NCBI RefSeq assembly: GCF_003967575.1
Contig: NZ_BIFT01000001.1
Coordinates: 5,332,001 to 5,396,000 of the forward strand
Length of the DNA stretch: 64,000 bases
Direction: 5' to 3'
Source: Dictyobacter alpinus
GTDB lineage: Bacteria > Chloroflexota > Ktedonobacteria > Ktedonobacterales > Ktedonobacteraceae
In this document: positions 63,063-64,000 of the stretch, in pieces
Position numbering within the stretch: the first letter of the stretch is position 1
How the letters are laid out: every line of letters starts with the position of its first letter
Translations under genes and position numbers: made by a program
Notes under the pieces: generated by a model
What the model was told of the DNA's origin: nothing
Database searches by the model: none
Seen by the model: only the letters and a program-made list of their open reading frames with translations

Positions 63063-64000
63063 TCAGGCTGAGTCGCGTACAATCAGTTTCAGGGATGGCT
63101 GGGGAACCTGCCTGGTTGCTTCACCGCGACTGGCGGACAGGATGTTTTCGACCAGGGCATCCAGGGATTGCTGGCCGTCAAAGTACATGGTCGTGAGCGC
63201 TGGAATGCTGAACTGGGCCAGCGGAATATTGTCAAAGCCAATCACTGCTGCTTCTTTAGGAATACTGATGCCTTCATCGGTGAGGGCCGCCAGGACCGCG
63301 AAGGCGACCTCGTCGTTGTAGCAGCAGATTCCATAAGGGCCAGGCTGGTGGGACAGCAGATTTTGGATGGCTGCGCGGGCGGCTGGACGTGAGGCGGGCA
63401 CGACAAAAACTGGCGCGGATGGCAGGCCATGTCCGGTGCATCCCTGGCGCACACCATTCAGGCGAGCCTGTACCACGAACTGTACATCTTGTCGTTCGGG
63501 TGCTGCAAACACAATATGGCGTTGACTTTGTTTGACCAGATAGTCAACCTGTGTTTTTCCTGATAGTTGCTGCATTGCCTGATTATTCATGCCGGACAGG
63601 ACTGGTACCTGGAATTGTTGCAGGAAGCTAGCGATCGCAGGATCCTTCTCATTGCCATAGGAGACGATCACACTGGGCGTTACATTGGCGGAAGGATGGA
63701 TTTTGGAGGCCAGTTGCTGGACCCCTACATAGCTGATCAGGGTAAAACCATATTCGACCAGCCGCGTCTCCAGTTCTTTGAGCCCTAGTGCCAGGCCTGG
63801 ATCCACCTGCTCAAACGGCAAGACCGCCAGCACAATCTGGCTATGTCCTGCTCGCAGGACACGCGCAGGCGTAAACGGACGATAGCCAAGCTTCTCGGCC
63901 TCTCTAATGACGCGTTTGCGTGTCTCTTCCGGAATACTCTGTCGAGGATCATTATTCAAGACATAACTTACCGTAGCCCGCGAAACCCCGCTGGCCTTCG
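63063..64000 (-). CDS. LacI family transcriptional regulator (5' end beyond the window)
   Basis: At least 312 residues, cut by the right edge. The incoming end carries the LacI helix-turn-helix (KASGVSRATVSYVLNNDPRQ, then RKRVIREAEKLGYRPF) and the hinge VLRAGHSQIVLAVLPF. The rest is the periplasmic-binding-protein-like effector domain (ICCYNDEVAFAVLAALTDEG, AVIGFDNIPLAQFSIPALTT). It represses sugar-uptake or esterase genes; the esterase downstream is a candidate target. The start codon is outside the window; an internal TTG frame at 63959 is not the true start. Confidence 0.92.
   Translation of the reverse strand, partial: KASGVSRATVSYVLNNDPRQSIPEETRKRVIREAEKLGYRPFTPARVLRAGHSQIVLAVLPFEQVDPGLALGLKELETRLVEYGFTLISYVGVQQLASKIHPSANVTPSVIVSYGNEKDPAIASFLQQFQVPVLSGMNNQAMQQLSGKTQVDYLVKQSQRHIVFAAPERQDVQFVVQARLNGVRQGCTGHGLPSAPVFVVPASRPAARAAIQNLLSHQPGPYGICCYNDEVAFAVLAALTDEGISIPKEAAVIGFDNIPLAQFSIPALTTMYFDGQQSLDALVENILSASRGEATRQVPQPSLKLIVRDSA

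Noticed and set aside
1..64000. CRISPR arrays, tRNA or rRNA genes
   Set aside because: No regularly spaced direct repeats with unique spacers and no tRNA-like cloverleaf or rRNA stretch were recognised by eye. A tRNAscan or Infernal run would be decisive.

Overview
The window looks like chromosomal DNA of a large-genome soil bacterium, most probably a member of the Ktedonobacteria (Chloroflexota). The grounds are protein style only: many one- and two-component regulators, Pro/Thr-rich lipoprotein linkers, BNR/propeller proteins, a TIR-like membrane protein, Uma2 and pentapeptide proteins, and intergenic space packed with nested palindromic repeats. No rRNA, tRNA, phage, transposase or CRISPR locus is visible. 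The taxonomic call is inference, because there is no marker gene.

Layout. 1-9 kb: Lrp regulator divergent from an MFS pump, a DHFR-like reductase, an S51 peptidase, a Uma2 protein, a TetM/Otr(A)-type ribosomal protection GTPase and an ammonium transporter. 9.8-17.4 kb: a KdpD/KdpE-like two-component pair without kdpFABC, a zinc-ribbon membrane protein, a methyltransferase, an MGT-type glycosyltransferase, and an AraC regulator with a small partner. 17.8-23 kb: a large secreted BNR protein, a lipoprotein, a small membrane protein and a GIY-YIG protein. 23-32.5 kb: regulator/enzyme pairs (MmyB-type regulator with aldo/keto reductase, PadR regulator with a GNAT, FAD monooxygenase, LysR regulator with an alpha/beta hydrolase) and an SDR. 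32.5-47.6 kb: HEAT-repeat protein, tandem GNAT, PAS histidine kinase with response regulator, D-Ala-D-Ala carboxypeptidase, amidase, histidine phosphatase, pentapeptide-repeat protein, serine hydrolase, asparagine synthase and MsrA. 47.8-64 kb: nitroreductase remnant, Nudix protein, glycogen branching enzyme, TolB-like lipoprotein, GH-A hydrolase fused to a BNR propeller, MFS pump, DksA-like protein, TIR-like membrane protein, a two-gene AhpD/carboxymuconolactone-decarboxylase locus, an esterase and a truncated LacI regulator.

The most notable signal is at 61052-61591 (minus strand). An AhpD-like protein reads without interruption across a single in-frame TGA that falls exactly on the second redox cysteine of the C-x-x-C-x-x-x-H motif. 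A small hairpin lies 12 nt after the TGA, with its apical loop beginning at the 18th nucleotide. This is what a CxxU selenoprotein would look like, although a nonsense mutation cannot be excluded from the window alone because no selenium-insertion genes are present here.

The second theme is intergenic repeats. At least four families of inverted-repeat elements (about 80 to 580 bp) recur between genes, sometimes nested inside each other. None encodes a transposase, so they look like non-autonomous elements.
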